59,675 nucleotides of DNA from a virus. The DNA is taken from IMG/VR virus record IMGVR_UViG_3300010883_025977, positions 1 to 59,675 of that record; one strand, written 5' to 3'. A program made the position numbers and the translations under genes. A model generated the notes under the pieces. It was given only the letters and a program-made list of their open reading frames with translations. It did no database searches and was not told where the DNA came from. Shown here one piece after another: positions 32,757 through 42,255 of the stretch. Each line of letters begins with the position of its first letter. Position 1 is the stretch's first letter.

Positions 32757-33797
32757 TTATTCAAACACACTTCCCTCATCATCCCCCCTGTCGTCGTCAA
32801 ACTTATCGTCCCACCATGAGAGAGTCTGTTCTAGACCCTCACTAAATGAGTACTCAGGATCATAATTTAGATCCTGGCATGCGCGTGTAATGTCCGCGAG
32901 GGTATGCATTACATCGCCAGAGCGCCAGGGTGCGTTAACTACTTCGACATCTTCGAAATGATCTTTTAGCTTTTCTAATATCTCATTATTTGTTATAGAA
33001 GCACTCGATCCGATGTTATATACACACCCAGCAATATTGTTTTCTGACGTGGCTGCACATATGTTTGCTTGAACCACATCTCCTACATACACCATATCTC
33101 GGGATTGTGTACCGTCGCCATCAGATCGCAAGGGTTTATCGTTATAGATGGCATCACACCACGCTGAGACTGCTGTTGAGTATGGCGAGCCACCTAACTG
33201 TTTTGGGCCGTACACATTAAAGTATCTTAAAGAAACAATATCCAGGCCGTACAACTTTGTGAACAAAGCTGCATATTGCTCTCCTTGCAACTTTTGTAGA
33301 CCATACGGAGACTCCGGGTCTCCTATGACACTTTCTCTAGTTGGAAGCAATGCTACGTTTCCATAAATTGCTGAGGACGATGAGAACACAACTCTTTCAA
33401 CATTAGCATCTGCGCATGCCTTGAAAAGCTCAACTGTCTTAAGAACATTAATCTCAGTCGTTACTTGCGGAAACTTTACACTATATTCCACACGAGGATT
33501 TGCAGCTAAGTGAAACACAAAGTCATAACAGTTATCGTAAATACGTTGCAACACACTTTCATGCGCGAAATCTCCACAAATAATCAAAGAATTCTTCTTG
33601 TCTCCTTCTTCAAATTGATCTTCATACAAGTGGAGAGTATCAGTAGTGATGATTCTCTTGTCTATGTCTTCCAAATTCTCAAGAAGACCGTTCGACAAAT
33701 CATCAACGACATCGACACTCCAACCCATTTCGACTAACTGACATACTAAGTTGCTTCCGATAAATCCACAACCACCCGTAACTAGCGCTTTAGACAT
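32757..33797 (-). CDS. NAD-dependent nucleotide-sugar epimerase (GalE/WbpP-like)
   Basis: Extended SDR: Rossmann motif TGGCGFIGSNL at the N-terminus, VFSSSSAIYGN, active-site Tyr/Lys in SPYGLQKLQGE, and RYFNVYGPKQ. It interconverts UDP-sugars such as UDP-GlcNAc/GalNAc or Glc/Gal; the substrate cannot be read. An Asp/Glu C-terminus (DDKFDDDRGDDEG) is unusual. Phages use such enzymes for sugar modification of DNA, virion or host surface. A second SDR lies at 38484-39455. Confidence 0.82.
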   Translation of the reverse strand: MSKALVTGGCGFIGSNLVCQLVEMGWSVDVVDDLSNGLLENLEDIDKRIITTDTLHLYEDQFEEGDKKNSLIICGDFAHESVLQRIYDNCYDFVFHLAANPRVEYSVKFPQVTTEINVLKTVELFKACADANVERVVFSSSSAIYGNVALLPTRESVIGDPESPYGLQKLQGEQYAALFTKLYGLDIVSLRYFNVYGPKQLGGSPYSTAVSAWCDAIYNDKPLRSDGDGTQSRDMVYVGDVVQANICAATSENNIAGCVYNIGSSASITNNEILEKLKDHFEDVEVVNAPWRSGDVMHTLADITRACQDLNYDPEYSFSEGLEQTLSWWDDKFDDDRGDDEGSVFE

Positions 33798-33845
33798 AAT
33801 ATTTTCTCCTCAACAAATTGTACCCAGAAAGTAGGTAGGGTATAA

Positions 33846-34772
33846 CTATTCCTCAATAATGTGTGCAGAATTAAGTGTCACATGAAGATGACACTGTGTG
33901 TTACATAAATCAGGAAGTTTTAGTCTTCGAAGTATTCTACCTGTAAGATAGTATAAAAATCGAAGATCATATAAGAAAGTGTTGACAACATCAGATGATC
34001 TACAGACAACATGTACATTTAGCACATCGCTTCTAAACATCGTATGTATCAAGGAAATACAGGAGTCTTGTGTGAAGATAAACCTTCTAGAAGCTGCTGG
34101 CATTTGCAATTTATTGTACTCATTCTTGCCGGCAAGTTCATTACTAATATTTGACAATACGCCTGATAGAATATTGGCATAATATGCCTCTTCTGCTTCA
34201 TGTGCAAGAATAGTGGAATCCTGGTGCGGATTTTTGTATGAAAGGCGAAACTTGAGGGGCGAGCATTCTTTGCCAGGAGTTGATGAAACGTTCATCATGA
34301 TATCATTAACAACATCAAATTCATTGTATCCTTCAACATCGCGGAGCCACTCTGTCACACCATTAGAAATAGTGTTAGACGACGTGTCCTCGTTAATTTC
34401 AGCAACATAAACTGTAGAAAACCCTTTTATCTTTTCTGCCTCATTAGAAAATATAGTCCATAGGCGCCTCAAAGATTCCAAATCTTGAATCTCATCACCG
34501 CGCATTTGATATCTTTTTTCGATCACACGCCAGGCAGGCAATAACACAATCGTTCTATTGTTCAGATTGTTGATTGTGTTATGGAGTCTTTCACGCCATA
34601 CATCGTCATCGCCTCTTTCATAAAGAATACTATAGCAAAGCATGCTAAGCTCTGCACGATCTTGAATATTCCACTTATAGCCTGACTGGTGGTGTAGGTC
34701 ATTATACAGAGTTGTCTTCCCTGCTAAGTCTGGGCCTTCGATTGTTATCGTATCAAGTTGAAGTTTTATCAT
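33846..34772 (-). CDS. fusion: dNMP kinase-like P-loop domain + thymidylate-synthase-like domain
   Basis: Residues 1-150 resemble thymidylate kinase (TITIEGPDLAGKTTLYNDL Walker A; RTIVLLPAWRVIEKRYQMRG). Residues 200-308 follow the C-terminal half of thymidylate synthase or dCMP/dUMP hydroxymethylase: CRSSDVVNTFLYDLRFLYYL matches the RSxDV phosphate-binding and following helix, and HVTLNSAHIIEE matches the GDAHIYxNH substrate motif. The catalytic Cys of the PPCH motif is not evident (MPAASRRF). So the enzyme may bind dUMP/dTMP without methylating it. Overlaps dnaE by 20 bases. Confidence 0.6.
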   Translation of the reverse strand: MIKLQLDTITIEGPDLAGKTTLYNDLHHQSGYKWNIQDRAELSMLCYSILYERGDDDVWRERLHNTINNLNNRTIVLLPAWRVIEKRYQMRGDEIQDLESLRRLWTIFSNEAEKIKGFSTVYVAEINEDTSSNTISNGVTEWLRDVEGYNEFDVVNDIMMNVSSTPGKECSPLKFRLSYKNPHQDSTILAHEAEEAYYANILSGVLSNISNELAGKNEYNKLQMPAASRRFIFTQDSCISLIHTMFRSDVLNVHVVCRSSDVVNTFLYDLRFLYYLTGRILRRLKLPDLCNTQCHLHVTLNSAHIIEE

Positions 34773-37700
34773 ACGCTGTAACCCTCTTTATCTTATACGA
34801 ACTAGTAGACATGCCCCAGTTTGCATCATTGTGAACATTTGCAACCCAAATAGTGTATAAATTCGGTGGCTCATTAAACTTGCCCCAAACACGGACCCAC
34901 CCGCTGTTATTGTTATTGTCAATGCACTTGAATCTATAGAAAGGCTTACCGTTCTTTGTCATTTTGGTTATAATGTCTGTTACACAAAACCATCCGACGC
35001 CGCGTTCGCCGGTTGGGACAGAAAATACAGACCCAATATTCTTTTTATTGATTCTATCGACCAGTGCTTCGGGAAATACTAAGTCATTACTGACAGACGA
35101 CGTAAGATCCATGTAGTTAGATATTTTTTCTGTTCTATCCCAGTCAGGCAACTTTCTATACTCATCTCGAAGGGAATCTAGAACAGACTCAAGCCTCTCA
35201 CCATTTTTTTGAGCTCGCTTTACCTGAGTTTTTGTAAGTCCGTACATACCCTTTCGAAGAGTTTCATAGTTTGAGCCCTCAGTAAGGATAGCTAAAAGTT
35301 GACGATGATTTTTAATTTCTTCAGACTGGAGCTCTTCCAGGGAACCGAATGCCTCAACCTTACACAAAGATCTGAACGCAGTCTTATTCATTTTAGAGTG
35401 TTTCCACGTGCCCTCTTCTGTATAGAGCAGCTCAAATATACTCTTATACGGGCGCATCATCATAATTTCTTCCATCGCTGTATTTCCTACACCCTTAACT
35501 GAGCTTAGGGGCGGAACAAATGATTGAGTGTCAGCAGAGAATTCCCATTCATTTCCGGAATAATTTACGTCAGATGCAGAAAACTTATATCCATAAGACT
35601 TAATTTCTGAAATGGCTTTTTCTAGACCTTTGGGGCTGTTGTTCTCAGATTGAAGAATAGTTGCTAACCACTCCTTCTCGTAATGTGTATGGAGCCATGC
35701 AGCGTAGTAAGAATCGATTGCGTAAGCTACAGCATGTGACTTATTGAAACCATACACAGAGAAAGCCTCAATGGTCTTCCAGAGAGCTTCTGTAATTGTT
35801 TTGTCAATACCGTGGAGTTCATAGGCTCCGTCGACAAACTTTTTACGAGCTTCCTCTCGTTCACCGCCTTTTTTGCCCATAGTATCGAGCGACTTCTTTA
35901 CAAGGGTCTTGCGAAGCTTATCAGACTCACCCGGAGAGAAGCCAGCTAGCTCTACAGCTAGAGTCATAAACTGCTCTTGAAAGACTACAAAGTTAAATGT
36001 AGGCCCGAGCACAGATTCAATCACAGGGTGGTCATACTTGATCTCAGATGCATTCTTCTTAGCTTTGACATATTTCCTATGGACGTTTGCTTTAAGTGGT
36101 CCTGGTCGATATATGGCTGTTAGAGCTGCTAGCTCTGTAATGGTCGTCGGCTGTGCTGCAAGACAGAATCTCCGGGCACCGATAGCAGTAAACTGAAACA
36201 CGCCTGTAAAATGTCCTTTATGATATGCATGCTTCCAAACGTCTATGTCATCCTGATCGTTGAAGCGACAATTTAGATGTTCATCAAAAAACGACCTAAT
36301 GTCAGCAAACGTTGGACTTACATTACCCTGCTTTTTAAGAATGCGTCCGATACAATTTTCAACGTCCTTGAGCAATGTCAAACCCAGGAAATCAAACTTT
36401 AGAAATCCGTTATCTTCCAGGTTTCTGAAGTTCATGCCTTCAGTCCAGGGTGTTTGTAGATCTCCACGTACTCCAATGATTGGCATTGTTGATGCTAGTT
36501 CATCGGGAGGAGCAATAATAACGCCTCCGGCGTGACGACCGATCGATCTGTTCTCCATGAATAGAGTTTCAACATGCTTGCCTACTTCCGGATATTTTTC
36601 CATAAACTCCCGGTAGCCTTTAGAATACTTGAGGCAGTCCTCGTGCTTGAGCACAAATACAGACTTTTCCTGATTTTCATCCTTGGCATGCTTCATAACC
36701 TCCTCTTGGAGTGGACCGGTCATCTTGTTAACTTCACCGAAGTCAATACCGTAGAATTTTGCAATATCCTTGACCAGAGACTTAAGCTTCAAGGTATTGA
36801 AGTTAGAAACTGGAATAACAGCATCGTCGCCAAACAACTCTCGAGATGCGTCAATAAGTGCTTCACGATCACCTGCATCGGTATCGATATCTGGCCATGA
36901 AGTACGATGCCTCCCAAGAAAGCGCGACCAGAGGAGACCGTGAGGAAGCGGATCAATCTGCGTAATGCCTAACAAGTAGTTAACTAACGAACCTGCACCT
37001 GAGCCTCGGCCGGGGCCGAAGAGTGTTCGATTCTCAGCCAGATGAAAGATTTTATACATTGCCAAGAAGTAAGCTTCGTAACCAAGGAACTTGATATCAG
37101 ACATTTCATCCTTCATACGATCGACGTACTCAGGTTTGCCGGCCAGGTCCTCGCGGATCATAGCTTCCTTTACAAGGTCTGTGAGCATACTGAAGGCAGA
37201 CTTCTCAGGCGTGCCGAACTTGGGCAGCTTAACACTAGTATCAATCCACGTGTCTTCGCACTTTTGCCATGCAATATCGTGTGTCCGGTTAATTGAGTCA
37301 CGGACTAGTTCTTCATGCCCGTGATAGAAATCATACTGATCATGTCCTTGCTTGAATTCATCCCACATCTGGGCCGCATTCTTAGGATACAACATGCACT
37401 TGAGATCCGCCTCCTTGGGAAGCATGCTCTGATCAACCTTGCCACCCATCCAGCCCAGCTTTTTATATAGCTCACGGGCCTGCCACTTATTTGGGTCTGG
37501 GAAGTGTGAGTCTGCAGTAGAGACTAGAGGAATTCCAGTTTTGCCCGAAAGCTCTAAAAGACACCTATTAGTCAGATGCTGGGCTGGCAAATCATTGAAT
37601 TGCATTTCTAGAAAAAAGTTGTCTTGGCCTACGCAGTCAACAAATCGATCTGTCATATTTTCAAGGCGATTCATAATAGGGTTATAATCGTCAAGATTGT

Positions 37701-38415
37701 TTACTAGACCCGGATGCAAGTCATCGAATTTCAAAGTTGGAAATTGCTGGTATATCAATCCAGACGCCAGGCCGCCGACGCATGCAGTAGAGACTACAAG
37801 GCCTTCACCATGTTCTTTGAGTAGCTTGTAATCAATACGTGGGAACCGATAGAATCCGTCCTTGTATGACTTCTTAACAAGCGTGAAAAGATTGCCAAGG
37901 CCTTCCTGATTTTTAGCAATGACAACCAAGTGGTAGTAACGCTTCCATAGCGGCTTGCCAATCCTCGAGCGCTTTGTTTCCTCCTCGTCCTCAATGATGT
38001 GTCCGCCTTGCTCTACCTCTTTCTCAGCATCAATAACAATATTTTCGGTAGCTAACTTTTCCTTCTGCTTAGAAGATTTAGCATCTTTAACCGATTGACG
38101 ATGCGCATCATATTGATCACGCCAGTCTTCTAGAGACGGAACAAAGTAAAACTCAACACCGTAAAGTTGTCGATACTTTCGTCCTGCTTTTTGCATTTTA
38201 AGTGTATGCGCACGAGCATGTGCCAGACCAGAACCATTTCCATGATCAGTTAAAGTCCAGGAGTCCATTCCTTGACCTTCCGAAAGAATGAAATCGATGT
38301 GTTCCTTAGGATAACCCAGCCCATCAAATGTGCTAAAGGATGAATGTGCATGTAAACCGGTAAACCGGGTTGGGGGCTGTATCAGATCAAATTTAGATTT
38401 CAATGTTAACTCCAT
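34753..38415 (-). CDS. dnaE: DNA polymerase III alpha-type replicative polymerase
   Basis: C-family polymerase of 1220 aa: PHP domain first (TGLHAHSSFSTFDG, SWTLTDHGN, STADSHF) with metal-binding residues kept, so a PHP proofreading exonuclease is possible. Palm follows with GPGRGSGAGSLVNYLLG and catalytic PDIDTDAGD near residue 495. Then fingers and HhH region (YRPGPLKANVHRK, FNKSHAVAYAIDSYYAAWL) and a C-terminal OB-like domain. It probably replaces T4-type family B polymerase at the phage fork. The start at 38415 directly follows a T-run; ATG lacks an SD, while TTG four codons on has GGAG. Confidence 0.95.
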   Translation of the reverse strand: MELTLKSKFDLIQPPTRFTGLHAHSSFSTFDGLGYPKEHIDFILSEGQGMDSWTLTDHGNGSGLAHARAHTLKMQKAGRKYRQLYGVEFYFVPSLEDWRDQYDAHRQSVKDAKSSKQKEKLATENIVIDAEKEVEQGGHIIEDEEETKRSRIGKPLWKRYYHLVVIAKNQEGLGNLFTLVKKSYKDGFYRFPRIDYKLLKEHGEGLVVSTACVGGLASGLIYQQFPTLKFDDLHPGLVNNLDDYNPIMNRLENMTDRFVDCVGQDNFFLEMQFNDLPAQHLTNRCLLELSGKTGIPLVSTADSHFPDPNKWQARELYKKLGWMGGKVDQSMLPKEADLKCMLYPKNAAQMWDEFKQGHDQYDFYHGHEELVRDSINRTHDIAWQKCEDTWIDTSVKLPKFGTPEKSAFSMLTDLVKEAMIREDLAGKPEYVDRMKDEMSDIKFLGYEAYFLAMYKIFHLAENRTLFGPGRGSGAGSLVNYLLGITQIDPLPHGLLWSRFLGRHRTSWPDIDTDAGDREALIDASRELFGDDAVIPVSNFNTLKLKSLVKDIAKFYGIDFGEVNKMTGPLQEEVMKHAKDENQEKSVFVLKHEDCLKYSKGYREFMEKYPEVGKHVETLFMENRSIGRHAGGVIIAPPDELASTMPIIGVRGDLQTPWTEGMNFRNLEDNGFLKFDFLGLTLLKDVENCIGRILKKQGNVSPTFADIRSFFDEHLNCRFNDQDDIDVWKHAYHKGHFTGVFQFTAIGARRFCLAAQPTTITELAALTAIYRPGPLKANVHRKYVKAKKNASEIKYDHPVIESVLGPTFNFVVFQEQFMTLAVELAGFSPGESDKLRKTLVKKSLDTMGKKGGEREEARKKFVDGAYELHGIDKTITEALWKTIEAFSVYGFNKSHAVAYAIDSYYAAWLHTHYEKEWLATILQSENNSPKGLEKAISEIKSYGYKFSASDVNYSGNEWEFSADTQSFVPPLSSVKGVGNTAMEEIMMMRPYKSIFELLYTEEGTWKHSKMNKTAFRSLCKVEAFGSLEELQSEEIKNHRQLLAILTEGSNYETLRKGMYGLTKTQVKRAQKNGERLESVLDSLRDEYRKLPDWDRTEKISNYMDLTSSVSNDLVFPEALVDRINKKNIGSVFSVPTGERGVGWFCVTDIITKMTKNGKPFYRFKCIDNNNNSGWVRVWGKFNEPPNLYTIWVANVHNDANWGMSTSSYKIKRVTAYDKTST

Positions 38416-38454
38416 AAAAAAGCCTACGACTTATTCTATTATAAATCGTAGGCT
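38416..38454 (-). terminator. intrinsic terminator directly before dnaE
   Basis: Inverted repeat AGCCTACGA (38421-38429) and TCGTAGGCT (38446-38454), 9 bp with a 16-base loop, followed on the minus strand by TTTTTT running straight into the dnaE ATG. It would stop transcription from the upstream SDR gene. The loop contains TATAAT, so a promoter for dnaE may lie inside the same element. Confidence 0.6.
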
Positions 38455-38483
38455 CAAGAATTACACTTGCAGAAGCAAAAGAA

Positions 38484-39455
38484 TTAAAAAAACTTTGTTA
38501 GATCAATTCCTTTCATCTCTGCTTCATCAAGATATCGAAGTGGATTATACTCTCGATCACTAGTGTTAGCAACTATACTCCTCCAAGACATTATAATACC
38601 CTCTTTCAAAGAAATTTTCGGTTCCCACCCAGATATATTTCGAAACTTTTCAGAACTTAGAATGTGATTGCCTAAATAGTCGGTCTCCGGATGCCATTTA
38701 ACCATATACGACAAATCATGACCGCATGCGCCAGACATTACATCGATAATTTCGCCCACTGTAAGCGGTGTTTCAGCTGCTACGTTAAAGTCATCTTGCC
38801 AATGACCTCCTGAGCATGCGGCTGCTACGGCATCACAAAAGTCTTCTACATGAAGATAATCTTTTTTCTTCTTGGGATCTAAAAACATGTCTACTGAGGT
38901 TCGTTGCTTAAGATGTGAGAAAAACGACTTTGCCATTAGAGAATTCATATCTCCTACACCACCGTAGGCAAACAAAGGGCGAACGATAAGCCAGTTCCTT
39001 GCCTGTGATTTGACAATTGACTCGCCTGCCTGCTTTAATGCTCCGTATAGGGTTTTAGGTGCCTGACTACTCTGCTCAGTAATCGTAGTTTCTTGGTAAC
39101 GAGGTGTATCGTATATTACAGTTGTCCCCATGTAGCAAACTGGGATGTTTGCCATATTCGCGGCTTGAGTAATGTTATACGTACCGTCGACGTTGGTCAA
39201 TGTAGACTCAGCATGATCTAGCGCAACAACATCAGTCCCTACTTTCGCGGCGTTATGTACAACTACATCAACGCCTAAATTTTGAAACAAATCCGCCCAA
39301 GCTTCAGCTGAGTTTCTATGGACACAAATCTCCCCTGAGTCTATTCGCGTCAGGGGAGATTCATTAGTGTCAACTACAAGACCACCTACTTTTTCAAATG
39401 ACTTTGAGAGATTCTTAGCAATAAATCCCTTTTCTCCCGTCACCAATACTCTCAT
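38484..39455 (-). CDS. NAD-dependent sugar epimerase/reductase (extended SDR)
   Basis: Rossmann start VLVTGEKGFIAKNLS, mid motif VVVHNAAKVGTD, active-site Tyr/Lys TLYGALKQAGES, and IVRPLFAYGG. Length 323 aa. Its GxxGxxA spacing (GEKGFIA) and YxxxK fit GDP-fucose synthase or dTDP-sugar epimerase relatives, with VFL-type DYLHVEDFCDAV downstream. It likely makes an activated sugar together with the 32757 epimerase. It ends just before the dnaE terminator. Confidence 0.8.
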   Translation of the reverse strand: MRVLVTGEKGFIAKNLSKSFEKVGGLVVDTNESPLTRIDSGEICVHRNSAEAWADLFQNLGVDVVVHNAAKVGTDVVALDHAESTLTNVDGTYNITQAANMANIPVCYMGTTVIYDTPRYQETTITEQSSQAPKTLYGALKQAGESIVKSQARNWLIVRPLFAYGGVGDMNSLMAKSFFSHLKQRTSVDMFLDPKKKKDYLHVEDFCDAVAAACSGGHWQDDFNVAAETPLTVGEIIDVMSGACGHDLSYMVKWHPETDYLGNHILSSEKFRNISGWEPKISLKEGIIMSWRSIVANTSDREYNPLRYLDEAEMKGIDLTKFF

Positions 39456-39456
39456 A

Positions 39457-39981
39457 TTACTCGATCTCTTGATCGTAGGGTTCCATGATCAAAGACTTGG
39501 TCTCAAAGCAGCGTGCTAAATAGTCTTCAAGATCTTCAAACGAAGTACAGACCTTTACACCGCTTCTAGCAAGCATCAGGTTAAACTTTGCGCCTGCTGG
39601 TAATCCAGCACAGAAGTAAATAATGGGCTTCTTATGTGCAAAGGCAAATCCAGCTTCCCAAATAGTTCCGATATCCTTATCACGAGTATTAACCAGTAAG
39701 AAATCTGCTGACACAATATGCTGTAAATTTCCTACAAATGTTGCGTCCTGAGTTTCCTTGGGCGCATCGGGCGGGCAGACAAAGATTCGACGAGGGCTCG
39801 CGAGATCAATCCACTCCTTATCGTCAAAAATATTCTCTAGAGTAGAAAGCTCTTCAGCTGCATCCGGACTAAACCAGCCAGAAGCTAAATACACCTTAGA
39901 CTTGGCTGGAACATCAGCCTGATCGGGTGTCGTAGCCTCAGGCTCATTCTGGTCGGGGGTTTGTTCATTGTCAGTTGTCAT
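39457..39981 (-). CDS. nucleoside 2-deoxyribosyltransferase-like protein
   Basis: After a 25-residue acidic/Pro/Gln start, KVYLASGWFSPDAAEEL and DIGTIWEAGFAFAHKKPII give the NDT fold: substrate-binding start and the catalytic Glu in TIWEAG. These enzymes move deoxyribose between bases or hydrolyse modified nucleotides. With thymidine kinase and ThyX it supports nucleotide salvage. SD is weak (GGAG 12 bases away). Confidence 0.75.
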   Translation of the reverse strand: MTTDNEQTPDQNEPEATTPDQADVPAKSKVYLASGWFSPDAAEELSTLENIFDDKEWIDLASPRRIFVCPPDAPKETQDATFVGNLQHIVSADFLLVNTRDKDIGTIWEAGFAFAHKKPIIYFCAGLPAGAKFNLMLARSGVKVCTSFEDLEDYLARCFETKSLIMEPYDQEIE

Positions 39982-39996
39982 TTTGTTCGTGTTCTC

Positions 39997-40968
39997 CTAA
40001 ACGTTGTTTTCGTAGTCAGCCTTAAGCTGGTTAAATTCACTCATTAATTCACGCCACATAGTAGTAAAAACCTTTTCTCCTGTGCCATGTGTTCCATTCA
40101 TCTCTTCCCGTCGGCAGGGATAAATAGTGTCTGCTTCATGATAATCAAATGTATCATTCTTTGGTTCTGGCTGATACAAATTGGTGCCGCGACTAATCCA
40201 CTTGTTCCCTTCCTTGACACGGAAGGTATTGATATAATGGAAGTCGGGCTTATCAAAGTTAAATACTTGTGTTAGCTCAGGAATCGTCCTACACGCTTCA
40301 ATTGCCATGCGTGCTGCAAGAATATTGTCAGCAGCTGGTTGAATCTGTACATCCTGACGCTGCCTAACAAATCCGATTAGATCTTTGAGATTAAGCCGCA
40401 TATAGTAAAATGACGTCATACACTTTGGAAGAATCATTCGAGAATCCATCATGGAGACAACCTTGGAGTCAGTCATGTCTGCATAAAGTTGCTTCGACAT
40501 GTTTACCAGCTCCTGATATCGCTCTAAAAATTCGGGGGAGTTTTCAACAGACTCGGGCACAACAACTGGATCATCACGTAGATCTCTATCACCAGTACAC
40601 TGAGCAGCAAATGAACCTGCTCTATGACGAATAATATGCGTTACTTCCTGAAAGGAAAGGCCAGAGAGCCTAAAGGTGAAACCAAGACATTCCATTGGTG
40701 TTGGAAGCGCACGAAATTGTAACACATCAAGCAAATTCTTGCTCTTAATGCTTTCAGGCGCTGTGTCTGGGTTAACTTCACCAGGTGTATCTGCCCAAGT
40801 TGCTTTAACATAGTGCCATGCAACATTTCGAGCTTGCTCAGTGGTGGGTGAATCTACCAATTCAACTTTAAGAGCTTCGAGGTTGTTCTGAAACGTTGTG
40901 TTTACAGGTCTTCCAAACTTCAAGTCCATCGGGAGTTCAATTGGTTCTAAATCATTGTTTTGGGGCAT
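39997..40968 (-). CDS. thyX: flavin-dependent thymidylate synthase ThyX
   Basis: VTHIIRHRAGSFAAQCTGDR carries the ThyX signature RHRx7S, but the last Ser is Cys here (AAQC). ThyX uses FAD and methylene-THF to make dTMP from dUMP. MILPKCMTSFYYMRLNLKDLIGFVRQR near residue 195 is the second conserved segment. At 323 aa it is longer than bacterial ThyX (about 230), with an extra C-terminal part from about residue 250. CAGGAG precedes ATG. Confidence 0.9.
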   Translation of the reverse strand: MPQNNDLEPIELPMDLKFGRPVNTTFQNNLEALKVELVDSPTTEQARNVAWHYVKATWADTPGEVNPDTAPESIKSKNLLDVLQFRALPTPMECLGFTFRLSGLSFQEVTHIIRHRAGSFAAQCTGDRDLRDDPVVVPESVENSPEFLERYQELVNMSKQLYADMTDSKVVSMMDSRMILPKCMTSFYYMRLNLKDLIGFVRQRQDVQIQPAADNILAARMAIEACRTIPELTQVFNFDKPDFHYINTFRVKEGNKWISRGTNLYQPEPKNDTFDYHEADTIYPCRREEMNGTHGTGEKVFTTMWRELMSEFNQLKADYENNV

Positions 40969-41008
40969 TATAGTTTCTCCTGTTTTGCCTTGTTATATAA
41001 TCCAATAG

Positions 41009-41299
41009 TTAAAAATACTCATCAAATGGCAAGTGTTCATCGACAGAGTAATCTTTTTTCGGTTTTTCTTCTTTAGGGTAAAATTGATCTTCCACAGCAT
41101 CAAAAGCTTCTCGATAACCTCTTCTATTCCACCCTGAGTCTCCAATGAGAAGCCACACATCAAATATTGCGTCGGTCAAAACTATAGAAAAATCTTCACG
41201 TGTCTGTTCTAGAACAATATCCTTACATACATCTTTTATTGGGATGCCTGTCATGACTTTCCTAGCAAGAACTTTTATGTCTTCTTTAGATAGTATCAA
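41009..41299 (-). CDS. hypothetical protein, 96 aa
   Basis: TTG start at 41299 overlaps the stop of the upstream gene (TTGA) and has GGAG seven bases before it, so translation is coupled. Helical and acidic, with WLLIGDSGWNRRGYREAFDA in the middle and EEKPKKDYSVDEHLPFDEYF at the end. Not recognised. Confidence 0.5.
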   Translation of the reverse strand: MILSKEDIKVLARKVMTGIPIKDVCKDIVLEQTREDFSIVLTDAIFDVWLLIGDSGWNRRGYREAFDAVEDQFYPKEEKPKKDYSVDEHLPFDEYF

Positions 41300-42255
41300 C
41301 TTTCAACTCCTTCAATAATAGCCGCCAATTCTTCAGATGTACACTTTGAAAATGAGATTCTAAGAATGCCGGCCCTATCATTGACTTCTTCATTATAGGG
41401 TAATGCAGGGACAATTACTTTTACTCCATGCTTTGCCAATTCGGCTGAGTGTTTTGGAGAATCATCAATCGCGCAAACTACTGCGCCTTCATTATAGTAT
41501 TCTTGATCAGCTAACCAGCGAAACTTTTCTCCAGAAAATCCGATTGCGTCGAACGGAATTCCCATTTTTTCTAGCCACCAGTAGGTGTCATAGTAGCACC
41601 TCATATTATCTGAAGGTCTTGCGGTCAAGATCTGGATCCAATACCCTTTAACACGCAATATATTCATAACTTCAACGACCTTCTGATCGACTGAAAGTTT
41701 TCGAAACCCATCGTTTGCAATGAATTCTCTAAAAACAGCTTCTGGCTCAGAGCCGGCGGACTTGACGCCCGCTGTATTATAATATTCCTTAGAATCCGGG
41801 TCTATTATTACACCCTTTTCGTCGGCTAACCATTGGTTGAATGTTTCACGAAACCCTGCGATTACGTCGTCACAGTCAAAAATAATAACCTTTTGTCCTG
41901 GATTGCGTTTGTTAGTCTCGTGGGCATGCCTCATATGTAGAAAGTTATCTTTTGCTTCGCATGCTTCAACAAAATCTTCTGGCTTTATTTGCCACAAATT
42001 GAGTGTGGCTAACATGTATCGAAAGATGTCTACAGACTTGTATACAATTTTTGCATGATCAACCTCATGCTGCGTGTGACGATGATCTTTATAGTTGACT
42101 GCTGATATCAAATCAGAGGCTGCTGTGTGTAAACTTAACACAAATGTCTTGGTAATCTCTTCTTTCTCTTTTTCAGACAATTCGTCAGGATCAAAGAATA
42201 AGTTCGAGAAACCTCGTTGTGTGTTAAGCGCGTTTACTAATGTCTCAAACGACAT
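41296..42255 (-). CDS. fusion: MazG/dUTPase-like helical domain + HAD 5'-nucleotidase
   Basis: Residues 25-120 are all-helical with LHTAASDLISAVNYK and YKSVDIFRYMLATLNLW, resembling all-alpha NTP pyrophosphatases (dUTPase_2/MazG). From about 123 a HAD phosphatase begins: VIIFDCDDVIAGF (nucleophile Asp), QILTARPSD (motif II Thr), FRWLADQ and AIDDSPKH (metal Asp). Together it could turn dNTPs to dNMPs then nucleosides, controlling pool balance or clearing dUTP. The first-domain acidic triad is partly lost, so its activity is uncertain. GGAGG precedes ATG. Confidence 0.68.
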   Translation of the reverse strand: MSFETLVNALNTQRGFSNLFFDPDELSEKEKEEITKTFVLSLHTAASDLISAVNYKDHRHTQHEVDHAKIVYKSVDIFRYMLATLNLWQIKPEDFVEACEAKDNFLHMRHAHETNKRNPGQKVIIFDCDDVIAGFRETFNQWLADEKGVIIDPDSKEYYNTAGVKSAGSEPEAVFREFIANDGFRKLSVDQKVVEVMNILRVKGYWIQILTARPSDNMRCYYDTYWWLEKMGIPFDAIGFSGEKFRWLADQEYYNEGAVVCAIDDSPKHSAELAKHGVKVIVPALPYNEEVNDRAGILRISFSKCTSEELAAIIEGVES

